A DNA stretch of 64,000 bases from assembly GCA_963728765.1 (NCBI GenBank), contig CAVSKX010000002.1, positions 124,001 through 188,000 of the forward strand, given 5' to 3'. A program made the position numbers and the translations under genes. The notes beneath the pieces are model-generated. The model had not been told where the DNA came from. It worked only from the letters and a program-made list of their open reading frames with translations, and ran no database searches. The stretch comes from AC-32 sp963728765 (GTDB lineage Bacteria > Actinomycetota > Thermoleophilia > Gaiellales > Gaiellaceae). This document shows positions 44,322 to 52,312 of the stretch, one piece after another; positions within the stretch are counted from its first letter, which is position 1, and each line of letters opens with the position of its first letter.

Positions 44322-44842
44322 GGCGCAAGTTCACAGTTTCCGTCGCCGCCGCCACGCCATTCGCGATCGCGCTGATCGCGGCTGGCTGCGGCAGCTCGGG
44401 CTCAGGGAGCGGCTCACCGTATTCGTCTGACCCCTACGGCCGCCCCGTCAAGAACGTCCCCAGCGGCATCGCCGGCGCTGCCAAGCTTGGCGTCGCGAAC
44501 TCGCCGTTGGGCCGCATCGTCGTCGACAGCGAAGGGCGCACGCTGTACCTGTTCGAGAAGGACAAGAACCGACGCAGCGCCTGCTCTGGACAGTGCACCA
44601 GGTATTGGCTGCCGCTGCTCACCCAGGACGAGCCCCTGGCTCGTGCCGGTGCGACCCAGTTGCTGCTCGGAACGACCCCGCGCGCAAACGGCGCACAGCA
44701 GGTCACCTACGCGGGCCATCCGCTCTACCGGTTCGTCGAAGACACGAAGCCTGGCGAGACGAAGGGCGAGGGCTCACAGTTGTTCGGCGCCGGATGGGAC
44801 GTGCTCTCACCGGCAGGCAAGGAGATCGAGTCCAATGACTGA
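44318..44842 (+). CDS. Secreted-repeat lipoprotein (COG4315-like)
   Basis: A 174-residue lipoprotein with signal peptide and lipobox (LIAAGC), followed by a Ser/Gly linker. The mature part has two copies of the secreted-repeat module: SPLGRIVVDSEGRTLYLFEK with a conserved CSGQC, and QVTYAGHPLYRFVED. Such proteins are common and uncharacterised in actinobacteria and are sometimes linked to haem or redox. AGAAAGGA and the ATG belong to the inverted repeat. It overlaps the next gene by 8 bases, starting a run of four overlapping frames. Confidence 0.88.
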   Translation: MRRKFTVSVAAATPFAIALIAAGCGSSGSGSGSPYSSDPYGRPVKNVPSGIAGAAKLGVANSPLGRIVVDSEGRTLYLFEKDKNRRSACSGQCTRYWLPLLTQDEPLARAGATQLLLGTTPRANGAQQVTYAGHPLYRFVEDTKPGETKGEGSQLFGAGWDVLSPAGKEIESND

Positions 44843-45155
44843 GAGAGCGGCAAGCCCTCCGCAGGCTGTCGCAAACGACGACGGCCAGCCCCCCGCGATA
44901 GGGAAGCGCCGGAGAGGGCCGGGCCAGGAGCTAGCCCAGCGACTGAGCGGGACGGACGAGGTTCTCCTTCTGTGGCACCCCGAGATCGACCGCGTGGAGC
45001 TTTCTGTCAGCGACGTGACAACAGGCGAGGGCTTTCACATCGAGGTCGCGCCGGGAACGGCCATGGACGCCTTCCACCACCCCTACGCCTACGCGGGCAG
45101 GCGCGAGAGCGCCTACCACCTTGTCCGAGCCAAGCCGAGGATCGTCGATGGCTAG
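44835..45155 (+). CDS. Conserved hypothetical protein
   Basis: A 106-residue protein from ATG 44835 (MTERAASPPQAVANDDG). The first 45 residues are polar and probably disordered. The rest (DEVLLLWHPEIDRVELSV and FHHPYAYAG) matches a small conserved actinobacterial domain of unknown function. It overlaps the lipoprotein gene upstream and the next small gene downstream, so all are probably translated together. Confidence 0.7.
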   Translation: MTERAASPPQAVANDDGQPPAIGKRRRGPGQELAQRLSGTDEVLLLWHPEIDRVELSVSDVTTGEGFHIEVAPGTAMDAFHHPYAYAGRRESAYHLVRAKPRIVDG

Positions 45156-45327
45156 CGTCGAATGCATCCAGGAAGCGGTCCGCATCCTCGTCGCAGTGCG
45201 GCAGGCGTTGCGGGAACATGGCGCGGGGCGCTACGAGCTCGAGTCGAACCGGCTCGAGCTCACGGGCCGGCAACAGCAGCTATCCCACGCGCTGATCGCT
45301 CGTCACCTTCGCTGTGCCGATGACTGA
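45148..45327 (+). CDS. 59-residue conserved hypothetical protein
   Basis: ATG 45148 (MASVECIQEAVRILVAVRQA) encodes a mostly helical 59-residue protein with no recognised family. Its start overlaps the stop of the previous gene, and its stop overlaps the start of the GFA-like gene, which supports it as a genuine member of the operon despite its size. Confidence 0.6.
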   Translation: MASVECIQEAVRILVAVRQALREHGAGRYELESNRLELTGRQQQLSHALIARHLRCADD

Positions 45328-45735
45328 CCTGCCGCTGACGGGTGGCTGCAACTGCGGCGCAGTGCGGTTTCGAGGTGACCGATCCACTCGTCGCGGCGAG
45401 CCACTGCCACTACAAACGCTGCCAGCCTCGCAGCGGCGCGGCGGCATCGCCGAGCGCCCACCCCCCGCCCGACGCGTTCCGGATCGTGGCCGGCGAGGAC
45501 AAGCTGCGCATGTGGAAGCCCCAGGACGGCGGCGAGAAGTGGTTCTTCGGCGGAGTGCGGCTCGTCGATTTTCGGCCGGAACCCAAGCCACGCCGACCCG
45601 ATAGGCATACGGATGAGGACGTTCGACCACGACCCGGGGATCCGTCCGAGCGTCCGCCAGTTGGTTGCCTATGCCGCACCGTGGGAGCCGATCCCCGACG
45701 ACGAATTACCCCGCCACGCCGAAAGTCGCCATAAG
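45320..45735 (+). pseudogene. GFA-family (formaldehyde-activating enzyme-like) pseudogene
   Basis: Three frames together make one GFA-family protein. From ATG 45320: MTDLPLTGGCNCGAVRF. After a frame change near 45372: EVTDPLVAASHCHYKRCQ through EDKLRMWKPQDGGEKWFF. After a second change near 45552: ECGSSIFGRNPSHADPIGIR and on to DDELPRHAESR. The zinc-binding Cys pairs of the family are partly kept. Relatives bind glutathione-formaldehyde or metals. Two small indels break it; sequencing error is possible. It is the last member of the overlapping operon. Confidence 0.75.
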
Positions 45736-46033
45736 CCAAATAACCGCGCTTACTTGTTTCGGAGGTCGGGACGGGGCTCCCCTACATACTGCTTCCCCGG
45801 TAACCGCATGCGTGACCATGGCATGCTCAAATCGGCTGGAACGTCCTGCACGGATGTCGTTCTTGTCGCTCGGGCGAGCAGACCCGGCGAGTCAGCGCAA
45901 CATTTCTCAACGTTCGCTGCCGACGATTGGCGCTCACGACGCGACGGTCACGAAGACCGACCGCGACTTCCGAGTGCAGCTAAGCATCCAAGGACCGAGC
46001 CTGGATGTTGGGGATTGGCTTATCGCCGAAAGA
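45736..46033. other. Intergenic, no supported gene
   Basis: I see no credible gene between the GFA pseudogene and the tRNA terminator. Short frames on the plus strand lack family features or ribosome-binding sites. Confidence 0.5.
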
Positions 46034-46056
46034 AAACCGCCTCTTTGCGGCGGTTT
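46034..46056 (-). terminator. Terminator of the tRNA-Ala gene
   Basis: On the minus strand, CCGCC...GGCGG forms a stem followed by TTTTC, immediately after the tRNA 3' end. Confidence 0.75.
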
Positions 46057-46058
46057 CA

Positions 46059-46131
46059 TGGAGCTAGCCGGACTCGAACCGGCGACCTCCTGGGTGCGAT
46101 CCAGGCGCTCTCCCAACTGAGCTATAGCCCC
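46059..46131 (-). tRNA. tRNA-Ala (CGC)
   Basis: The minus strand reads GGGGCTATAGCTCAG at the 5' end. The anticodon stem CCTGG/CCAGG encloses ATCGCAC, giving anticodon CGC, which reads the GCG codon for Ala. The T arm has GGTTCGAGTCC, and the acceptor pairs GGGGCTA with TAGCTCC, including the G3:U70 pair that identifies alanine tRNAs. The discriminator is A and CCA is not encoded. Confidence 0.96.
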
Positions 46132-46155
46132 GTGCGGGCACAGTGTAGCCGCGTG

Positions 46156-47886
46156 TTAAACAGGAGCCGGTAACGGCTCCGCCGGTAGCTCGAACGCGAA
46201 CGTCGTCCCCTTGCCGGGCTCCGAGTCGACCCAGATCCGCCCGTGCATCGAGCGGACGAGCTCGCGACAGATGTAGAGGCCGAGGCCCGTTCCGCCGATG
46301 CCTCGCCGGTGGTCCGGATCGAGGCGGTAGAACTTGTCGAAGATCCGTTCCTGCTCGCCAACGGGGATGCCGAGGCCTTGGTCGTGGACGCTGAAACGGA
46401 GGTGGTCGCCGACAGGGGTCAGGCGCACGTCGATCGGGCCTCCCGAGGGCGAGTACTTGATCGCGTTGTCGATCAGGTTGAGCAGCACCTGACGCGTGCG
46501 CTCGCCGTCGCCGTGCACCTTCGGAACGACCGTCGGCACTGTGACCTCGATGTCCCGCTCTTCCGCCACCCGCGAGTGCGCGACCGTGACGACTCCGCGC
46601 ACCAGCTCCTCGGGATCGAACGTGTCGGCGACGACGCTGAGCGAGCCGCTGTCGAGCTGCCCGGCGACGAGGATCTCCTCGACGAGCCCGGCGAGGCGGT
46701 TCGACTGCTCGGCGATCATCTCGAGCAGGTCGCCCTGGGTCTGCGCCGGCAGGTCGTGCTCCCGGAGTGTCATCGCCGCGCCGTGCAGCGAGGCCAGCGG
46801 CGTCCTGATCTCGTGCGAGATCGTCGCAACGAACTGCGAGCGCAGATCCTCCAGGCGGCGGTCGTGCGTCGCGTCGCGGAAGGCGTACACCGTGTCGTCG
46901 TCCAGCGCCACCGCCACGACCGAGAGCCAGAGCTCGCGGCCCTCGATGTCCACCGGCACCGTCTCCGAGCTCGAGGGGCCTTCGCCCTCACCGGGCCGGT
47001 CCGACACCGGGACGAACGCGGCAATCGTCTCCCAGCCCGGGATTGCTTCCTCGGCCTTCTTGCCGCGCACATCCTTCGTCCGGAGCCCCGTGATCGCTTC
47101 GGCGGCCTGGTTCCAGAGCCGAATCACGCCGTGGTGGTCGACGACGAACACGCCGTCCCCCAGGTGCGCGAGCACGCGCTCCGCCTCGTCGCGCTGCTGG
47201 CGGGACAGCCGGCTGCGCGCGATCGCCGGAGCGACTGCGTACGCAATGGCGAGCAGCGCGGCCATCAGGCCGAGCCCGATGGCGACCACCAGCCAGCGGA
47301 CCCTGTTCGCGGCAGCCGTGATCTTCGCGCGATTGCGGAGCGTGATCAGTGCGGCTTCACGTGACTGCCCGGGTAGCTGAACGGCGACAGCGCGCATGTC
47401 CTTCGGTCCGACATGCAGATCAACCGTGTCGCGGCGTGGCGGCGTCGAGCGGAGAGGAACGGTCTCGTCTTCGAGCATGAGTCGCTCTCCACGCAGCAAG
47501 CCAAGCTGTCCCTCCGTGAGGCCGGTGCCAGACGCGAGGTCGCGCAAAAGGCCCTGCTCTGGGACCACGTAGCGAACCCGGCCGACGTTCTTCCCACGAA
47601 CCGAGACGAGGACGTTCGCCAGGGTCAGCGTCCCCGGCGCCATCCGTTTTTGGCCTGTGCTGAGGACGATCCCCGGGTGGTTCTGCTCAACCTGTCGAAG
47701 AGCATCGCCGTTGCGGTTCAAGAGAGCTCCCGCCACCCGTGGCGAGTTTGCGAGCTTCAGGGCACTTGCTTGCGCCTGTTCGACGCGGTCGGTGTACGCG
47801 GAGACGGCCGCATTGAGCTCACGAACGAGCTGCTGATCCGTGTTGTTGCGTTCGCGATTCGCCGCGACTCCGCCGAACACCCACAC
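46156..47886 (-). CDS. PAS-containing sensor histidine kinase
   Basis: 576 residues from GTG 47886. An extracytoplasmic sensor region is followed by a membrane helix (WLVVAIGLGLMAALLAIAYA), a PAS domain (VLAHLGDGVFVVDHHGVIRL), HisKA with TISHEIRTPLASLHGA, and HATPase with NLIDNAIKYSP, DQGLGIP and GGTGLGLYI. The N-terminus is probably longer: upstream in frame, LRLATGLLLLALPLTVAV is an obvious first membrane helix, but no ATG, GTG or TTG precedes it; a CTG at 47937 fits. No response regulator gene is adjacent, so it is an orphan kinase. Confidence 0.85.
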   Translation of the reverse strand: MWVFGGVAANRERNNTDQQLVRELNAAVSAYTDRVEQAQASALKLANSPRVAGALLNRNGDALRQVEQNHPGIVLSTGQKRMAPGTLTLANVLVSVRGKNVGRVRYVVPEQGLLRDLASGTGLTEGQLGLLRGERLMLEDETVPLRSTPPRRDTVDLHVGPKDMRAVAVQLPGQSREAALITLRNRAKITAAANRVRWLVVAIGLGLMAALLAIAYAVAPAIARSRLSRQQRDEAERVLAHLGDGVFVVDHHGVIRLWNQAAEAITGLRTKDVRGKKAEEAIPGWETIAAFVPVSDRPGEGEGPSSSETVPVDIEGRELWLSVVAVALDDDTVYAFRDATHDRRLEDLRSQFVATISHEIRTPLASLHGAAMTLREHDLPAQTQGDLLEMIAEQSNRLAGLVEEILVAGQLDSGSLSVVADTFDPEELVRGVVTVAHSRVAEERDIEVTVPTVVPKVHGDGERTRQVLLNLIDNAIKYSPSGGPIDVRLTPVGDHLRFSVHDQGLGIPVGEQERIFDKFYRLDPDHRRGIGGTGLGLYICRELVRSMHGRIWVDSEPGKGTTFAFELPAEPLPAPV

Positions 47887-47948
47887 GGCGACGGTGAGTG
47901 GGAGAGCCAGCAGCAGCAGGCCCGTGGCGAGCCGCAGCCGACCGTTGG

Positions 47949-48611
47949 CTATTTCTTGCCCCCTTTGTGGCCGTTGCCACCGTTGTTGCCGTTGCCACCG
48001 CCGTGGTCAGCGGGCGGGCCGCCGCCCTTGGCCTTCGGGGGAGCTGCGGGCGCCTTCTTGGCCTGCCCAGGGGGGAGTCCCTGGTGGTGCTCGGGCGAGT
48101 GCCCGCGCGCGTGGCCGTTCCCATGCGCAGGGGCGCCTATGACGGGCGCCCTCGCAGCGTGACCACGCTGGTGACCGAGCGCCTTCCCCTTGCCCTTCGG
48201 CGCGCTGAACGGCTGCGGCGCGGAGACCGGCGTTGCCGGGGCCGGCGCGGAAACCGCGACCGGCGCCGGAGGAGTCGGAGCGGGGCGAGCGGGGCGGACA
48301 ACCCGAGCACGCGCGCGATGAGCTGGATGCACACGGGGGGCCGCGGGGCGCGAAGGCGACACGGACGTGGCCGGGGCGAGGGCCGGCGGTGCGGTGGAGA
48401 CCGGCGACGGAACCGGCGACGGAGTGCGCCGGGGTGCCGAGGTCGGCGGGTTCACAGCAACGCTCTCGGCCGCGCCGCCGAGCGCGGGCAACAGCGGTAT
48501 CGCCTCGCCTTGCAGCCCCGCGCCCGACAGCAAGAACACCGAAAGAGAAATGCCGATCGCCGCCCCAAAGGCGAGAACGGTTGGCGAGAGGTGGGCGAGC
48601 GACGACTTCAT
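47949..48611 (-). CDS. Pro/Ala-rich secreted or anchored protein
   Basis: A 220-residue protein starting MKSSLAHLSPTVLAFGAAIG, with one N-terminal signal or membrane segment. The rest is low-complexity: a Pro/Ala/Ser-rich region, then Lys/Gly/His-rich repeats, ending in an Asn/Gly/His tail (GGNGNNGGNGHKGGKK). It has no catalytic domain and may be a disordered cell-wall-spanning stalk. It stops only about 10 bases before the CTG proposed for the sensor kinase, so the two are probably one transcript and may act together. Confidence 0.6.
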   Translation of the reverse strand: MKSSLAHLSPTVLAFGAAIGISLSVFLLSGAGLQGEAIPLLPALGGAAESVAVNPPTSAPRRTPSPVPSPVSTAPPALAPATSVSPSRPAAPRVHPAHRARARVVRPARPAPTPPAPVAVSAPAPATPVSAPQPFSAPKGKGKALGHQRGHAARAPVIGAPAHGNGHARGHSPEHHQGLPPGQAKKAPAAPPKAKGGGPPADHGGGNGNNGGNGHKGGKK

Positions 48612-48756
48612 GTTCCAGAGGTGGTTCGGGTGCTGGTCGTTCGCTCGGCGGGCGAACGCCGCTTCACCAAAGATAGCGCGGAATCCGCCGAGGAATCCAC
48701 TCCTTCTGGATCATTCCTGCTGAATCCTGCTCCTAGCCTCGCGCGCGCGAGAACAT

Positions 48757-49392
48757 TTAGGCGCGACGAACGAGCGTCACGCCGTCGCGAACGGTGAGCT
48801 GCACCGCGATCACGCGGTCGTCCGCGGCGATTCGGTCGTTGAGCTCCCGGATCGCCTGCGTCGGCGCCGAGTCGTCCTCTTCGTCGATCACGCGCCCGCT
48901 CCAGAGCGTGTTGTCGATCGCCATCAGCCCGGTCGCCTTCAGCCTCGGAACCAGCGCCTCGTAGTAGCTGGCGTAGTTCTCCTTGTCGGCGTCGACGAAG
49001 ACAAAGTCCCACTGCCCGCCCAACCGCTCGATCGTCTCGAGCGCGGGCCCCATGTGGATGGTGATCCGGTCGCCGTATGGGCTCTGCGCGTGGTACCGCC
49101 TCGCCACCTCGGCGTGTTCCTCGGAGACCTCGCACGTGTCGATGTGTCCGCCGTCGGGCAGGCCCGCGGCCATCGAGAGCGACGAATAGCCGGTGAACGT
49201 GCCGAGCTCGAGCACGCGCTTCGCCTGGAGCGCGAAGACGAGCTGCTCGAGGAAGCGGCCCTCGACGGTGCCGGTCAGCATCTCCGGCGAGCTCATGGTC
49301 GCCCGGGTCTCGGCGGCGAGCTCTGCCATCAGGGGCTCGGGCGCCGTCGTGTGCGACTCCGCGTACCCGTCGATCTCGTCCGGGACGATCAC
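48757..49392 (-). CDS. SAM-dependent O-methyltransferase (COMT/caffeoyl-CoA type)
   Basis: A 211-residue enzyme starting at GTG 49392, which overlaps the stop of the glutaredoxin-like gene (GTGA). The SAM-binding motif is RVLELGTFTGYSSLSMA, a second motif is WDFVFVDADKENYASYYEAL, and LMAIDNTLWSGRV follows. These are the hallmarks of class I O-methyltransferases of the catechol/caffeoyl-CoA family, with metal-binding Asp residues in VDAD and DN. The substrate is probably a catechol-like phenolic, but unknown. Confidence 0.9.
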   Translation of the reverse strand: MIVPDEIDGYAESHTTAPEPLMAELAAETRATMSSPEMLTGTVEGRFLEQLVFALQAKRVLELGTFTGYSSLSMAAGLPDGGHIDTCEVSEEHAEVARRYHAQSPYGDRITIHMGPALETIERLGGQWDFVFVDADKENYASYYEALVPRLKATGLMAIDNTLWSGRVIDEEDDSAPTQAIRELNDRIAADDRVIAVQLTVRDGVTLVRRA

Positions 49393-49637
49393 CGCTGCAG
49401 CCGGGGCGCCTCTTCGAGCTTGCTGTCGAGGATCCGCTGCGCCATTGCCTTCGACTCCTCGCGGTAGATCGAGCCGTCCTCGAACTCGATCCACGGGTAC
49501 GCCTTCTGCCCGGTGCGGCTGATCGTCTCGTCCCGGTTGCCGGGCCAGGGCAGCCTGTCGACCTCGTACTCGACGCCCGCTTCGTCGAGCGCCTTCTGCA
49601 CTCGCCAGCACGGGTGGCCCCCGACCTTGATCCACAT
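49389..49637 (-). CDS. Glutaredoxin/GST-N-like protein
   Basis: An 82-residue thioredoxin-fold protein. The start region MWIKVGGHPCWRVQKALDEA holds a single Cys in the position of a glutaredoxin active site; the cis-Pro loop is KAYPWIEFEDG. This is the N-terminal domain of small glutathione-S-transferase-like proteins. In-frame codons upstream of ATG 49637 (CKN) look conserved, but no usual start is found there. It is translationally coupled to the O-methyltransferase gene. Confidence 0.65.
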   Translation of the reverse strand: MWIKVGGHPCWRVQKALDEAGVEYEVDRLPWPGNRDETISRTGQKAYPWIEFEDGSIYREESKAMAQRILDSKLEEAPRLQR

Positions 49638-49710
49638 GTTCTTGCAGCGATGAAGGACGATCGCGATGGCGCGAGCTTACCGGCGGTAGCGTCCCGTCAT
49701 CGCGGAGCGC

Positions 49711-50724
49711 GTGCTCACCCAGGCCGAGCTGAACCGAGCGCTGCTCGCCCGGCAGCTGCTGCTCGAGCGGCGGCGCCTCTCGCTTCCTCGCGCCGTCGAG
49801 CAGGTCGGCTGCCTGCAGAACCAGTACGCGCCGTCCGGCTACGTCGGCCTTTGGACTCGCATCGCCGGCTTCGAGCGCGACGCCCTGACCCGCGCACTGA
49901 AGCGGTGTGCGCTCGTGCAGGCGACGCTGATGCGCAACACCATCCACGTCGTCTCCCGCGCCGACTACTGGCCGCTCGTCATCGCCGTGCGGGCCGAGCG
50001 GATGGCGTGGTCGCGGAGCGTGCAGCGCACCGACGAGCGCGCAGTGCGCCGAGCGGCCGAGCGCCTGAGGCGCTTCCTCGCCGACGGGCCGCGGCGCCAG
50101 AAGGAAATCGCGGACGCCGGCCTCTGGGTTCCGGGTGTCGGCATCTGGCTCGACCTCGTGCGCGTGCCGCCGTCCGGCACCTGGGAGCGGCGACGCGCGG
50201 ATCTCTTCGGGCTCGCCGAGGACTGGGTCGGGCCGGAGCCGGAGCTCGGCGAGGAGGAAGGGCGCGAGCACCTCGTCCGGCGCTACCTGGGTGCGTTCGG
50301 GCCGGCGCCGCAACGCGACATCGCGAACTGGGCCGGGATGAGCGTGCGCGCGCTCGCGGCAGCTCTCGAGCGGCTGCCCTTACGCCGGTTCCGCGACGAG
50401 GCCGGCCGCGAGCTCGTCGACGTTCCGCGCGCGCCGCTCCCGCCGGCCGCGGCGCCGGCGCCCGTGCGCTTCCTGCCGACCTGGGACGCGACGGTGCTCG
50501 TCCACGCGCGTCGCACCGGGATCCTCGCCGAGGAGCACCGCAAGCGGATCTTCAACGTCCGCAACCCGCAGTCCGAGCGGACCTTCCTGGTCGACGGGAG
50601 AGTCGCGGGCGCCTGGCGCTACGACGGCGGACGCATAACGCTCGAGCCGTTCGGCCGCCTCCGGCGCGCCTCGCGTGCGGAGCTCGAGGACGAGGCGGAG
50701 CGCCTAGCCGCGTTCCACGCGTGA
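49711..50724 (+). CDS. Winged-helix DNA-binding protein (AlkZ/YcaQ-like)
   Basis: A 337-residue protein of the HTH_42 family. It has tandem winged-helix segments (starting LNRALLARQLLLERRRLSL, then VEQVGCLQNQYAP), a middle region (PGVGIWLDLVRVPPSGTWERR), and a C-terminal domain with DVPRAPLPPAAAP and the conserved VRFLPTWDATVLVH. Relatives include AlkZ and YcaQ, DNA glycosylases acting on cross-links and bulky adducts; the catalytic Gln-x-Gln of AlkZ appears as QNQ here. GTG 49711 is the likeliest start. Its end overlaps the convergent metallo-hydrolase gene by 21 bases. Confidence 0.85.
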   Translation: MLTQAELNRALLARQLLLERRRLSLPRAVEQVGCLQNQYAPSGYVGLWTRIAGFERDALTRALKRCALVQATLMRNTIHVVSRADYWPLVIAVRAERMAWSRSVQRTDERAVRRAAERLRRFLADGPRRQKEIADAGLWVPGVGIWLDLVRVPPSGTWERRRADLFGLAEDWVGPEPELGEEEGREHLVRRYLGAFGPAPQRDIANWAGMSVRALAAALERLPLRRFRDEAGRELVDVPRAPLPPAAAPAPVRFLPTWDATVLVHARRTGILAEEHRKRIFNVRNPQSERTFLVDGRVAGAWRYDGGRITLEPFGRLRRASRAELEDEAERLAAFHA

Positions 50725-51372
50725 GCCGCCGACGATCGCGTCGCGGCCGTCCGAGAAGCGAACCCAGGCCTTGCCGTTGCCGTCGTAGTCGGGTGACCAG
50801 ACGACGAGCGTCGCCTCCTCCCCGCCGACCCGCACCGGCTCGGTCCCCTCCGGCTCCGCGCCTCGCCAGACGCGGACGAACGGGTTCTCTTCCCACTCGC
50901 GTCCGATCGTCGTCTCGTCGGTGTGCCCGGGAAGAACACGCGTCTCCGGCGGGAGCTTCATCAGCACGTCCATCACGGAGCGGCGGATCTGCTCCAAGTC
51001 ACCGCCGCCCACGGCGTCCTTGAACAGGACGTCGCCGCTGCAGCACAGCTCGTCGTTGATGACGAACGCGAGGTGGTCGTCCTTGTGCCCGGGCGTCGGC
51101 AGGGCGCGGATCGAGAGCCCGCCGGTCTCGAGGTCTCCCTTCACGACGGGGCAGTCGTAGCGCCCCCGGATCGCGTCGTCGCCGTCGATGTGGTCGGCGT
51201 CTGCGTGCGTGGTCAGCAGATGCGTGACCCGCAGGCCGTTGTTCGAGACGGCGTCGAACAGCGGTCGCAGCGGCGCACCCGAATCCACGAAGACCGCGAC
51301 GCCGCCGGGCTTGTCGGCGATCAGGTACGCGTTCGAGAGCCAATCGGGATGCAAGCTGCGCTCGACGATCAC
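50704..51372 (-). CDS. Metallo-beta-lactamase-fold hydrolase
   Basis: A 222-residue protein starting at GTG 51372 (VIVERSLHPDWLSNAYL). The metal ligands are in TTHADADHIDG (HxHxDH), PTPGHKDDH, SGDVLFKD and VLPGHTDETT, in the order of glyoxalase II-like enzymes. The long C-terminal extension (about 165-222) includes WRGAEPEGTEPV. The substrate may be a thioester such as hydroxyacyl-glutathione or its actinobacterial equivalent; this is inference from fold only. Confidence 0.88.
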   Translation of the reverse strand: MIVERSLHPDWLSNAYLIADKPGGVAVFVDSGAPLRPLFDAVSNNGLRVTHLLTTHADADHIDGDDAIRGRYDCPVVKGDLETGGLSIRALPTPGHKDDHLAFVINDELCCSGDVLFKDAVGGGDLEQIRRSVMDVLMKLPPETRVLPGHTDETTIGREWEENPFVRVWRGAEPEGTEPVRVGGEEATLVVWSPDYDGNGKAWVRFSDGRDAIVGGSRVERG

Positions 51373-51446
51373 AGGCCGCGCATTATGGCGTCTCGACGCC
51401 CGGACGAGCGGTCCGTTATCGTCGCCCACACCTCGACGAGGGGCGC

Positions 51447-52145
51447 ATGCGAAGGAGACCTCCATCGCTGCGGCAAACGGGAATCGAGGCGTATAGCGAG
51501 GCAGGCGCCGCGGCCCAACTCGCTGGCCAACGGGGGGATCTCGTCCGAGTCTTCGTGGTTGCGGACATGCGTGTTCACCGTGACCTGCTCGCGGCCGCTC
51601 TAGCCGACGAGGCCGGGATCGTGGTCACCGGCAGCGCTCACGGCGACGTTGCGTGCATGGCCGTCGGCATGAGTGAAGCCGACGTCATCCTCATCGACGG
51701 CGAGTCGCTCGCCGGGCCGGGGACAGTTCGGGCGCTCGCCGCCGCTGCCCCAGGCGCCAAGATCGTCGTGACGGGCGTCCGCGAGGACGAGTCCGGCGTG
51801 ATCGACCTGGTCGAGGCGGGGATCGCGGGCTACGCGACGGTCGAGCAGCCGCTCGCGGAGTTGGTCGCAGTCGTCGCAGCAGCCACGGACGGGGTGTTGC
51901 AGTGCTCGCCGCGGGTCTCCGCAGCCCTGGCCCAACGGGTTGTGGCACTTGCGGCCGTACAACGGCAGTCGAACGGCCACACACTGACGCCGCGTGAGCG
52001 CGAGATCGCCGCGCTCATCGCAGACGGGCTCTCGAACAAGCAGATCGCGCGCCGACTCTCGATCGAGCCCGCCACCGTCAAGAACCACGTGCACAACATC
52101 CTCAGGAAGCTCGGGGTCAGCCGCCGCGACCAGATCCACGTCTAG
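51447..52145 (+). CDS. LuxR regulator with degenerate receiver, copy A
   Basis: A 232-residue NarL-like protein. The receiver domain is recognisable (RVFVVADMRVHRDLLAAALA) but the usual acidic pair before the helix is replaced by AD; an Asp remains in VILIDGESL. The C-terminal LuxR domain is intact: TPREREIAALIADGLSNKQI and ATVKNHVHNILRKLGVSRRD. Phosphorylation control is thus doubtful, as in other pseudo-receiver regulators. It lies 168 bases upstream of the giant secreted-protein gene. Its paralogue is on the far side at 57003-57674. The twin repeats at 52153 begin 8 bases after its stop. Confidence 0.85.
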   Translation: MRRRPPSLRQTGIEAYSEAGAAAQLAGQRGDLVRVFVVADMRVHRDLLAAALADEAGIVVTGSAHGDVACMAVGMSEADVILIDGESLAGPGTVRALAAAAPGAKIVVTGVREDESGVIDLVEAGIAGYATVEQPLAELVAVVAAATDGVLQCSPRVSAALAQRVVALAAVQRQSNGHTLTPREREIAALIADGLSNKQIARRLSIEPATVKNHVHNILRKLGVSRRDQIHV

Positions 52146-52152
52146 ACCCGAG

Positions 52153-52193
52153 ATCTAGATCCAACGCGTTTCGATATCTAGATCCAACGCGTT
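52153..52193 (+). repeat. Twin 18-bp direct repeats with two palindromes each
   Basis: ATCTAGATCCAACGCGTT occurs at 52153-52170 and again at 52176-52193, a 23-bp period. Each copy contains the palindromes ATCTAGAT and AACGCGTT. The pair begins 8 bases after the LuxR stop and about 120-160 bases before the giant-gene ATG. Confidence 0.7.
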
Positions 52194-52312
52194 CCTATAT
52201 AGACCGTTTTTGGACACGCCGGTCCATTGTTTTCGCGCCCAGCCGCCTCCGAGAATCGCCTCTGGAGGACAGGGGGAGAGCCCTGTCCCGACAGGAAGGG
52301 GGGATTCCGCAG

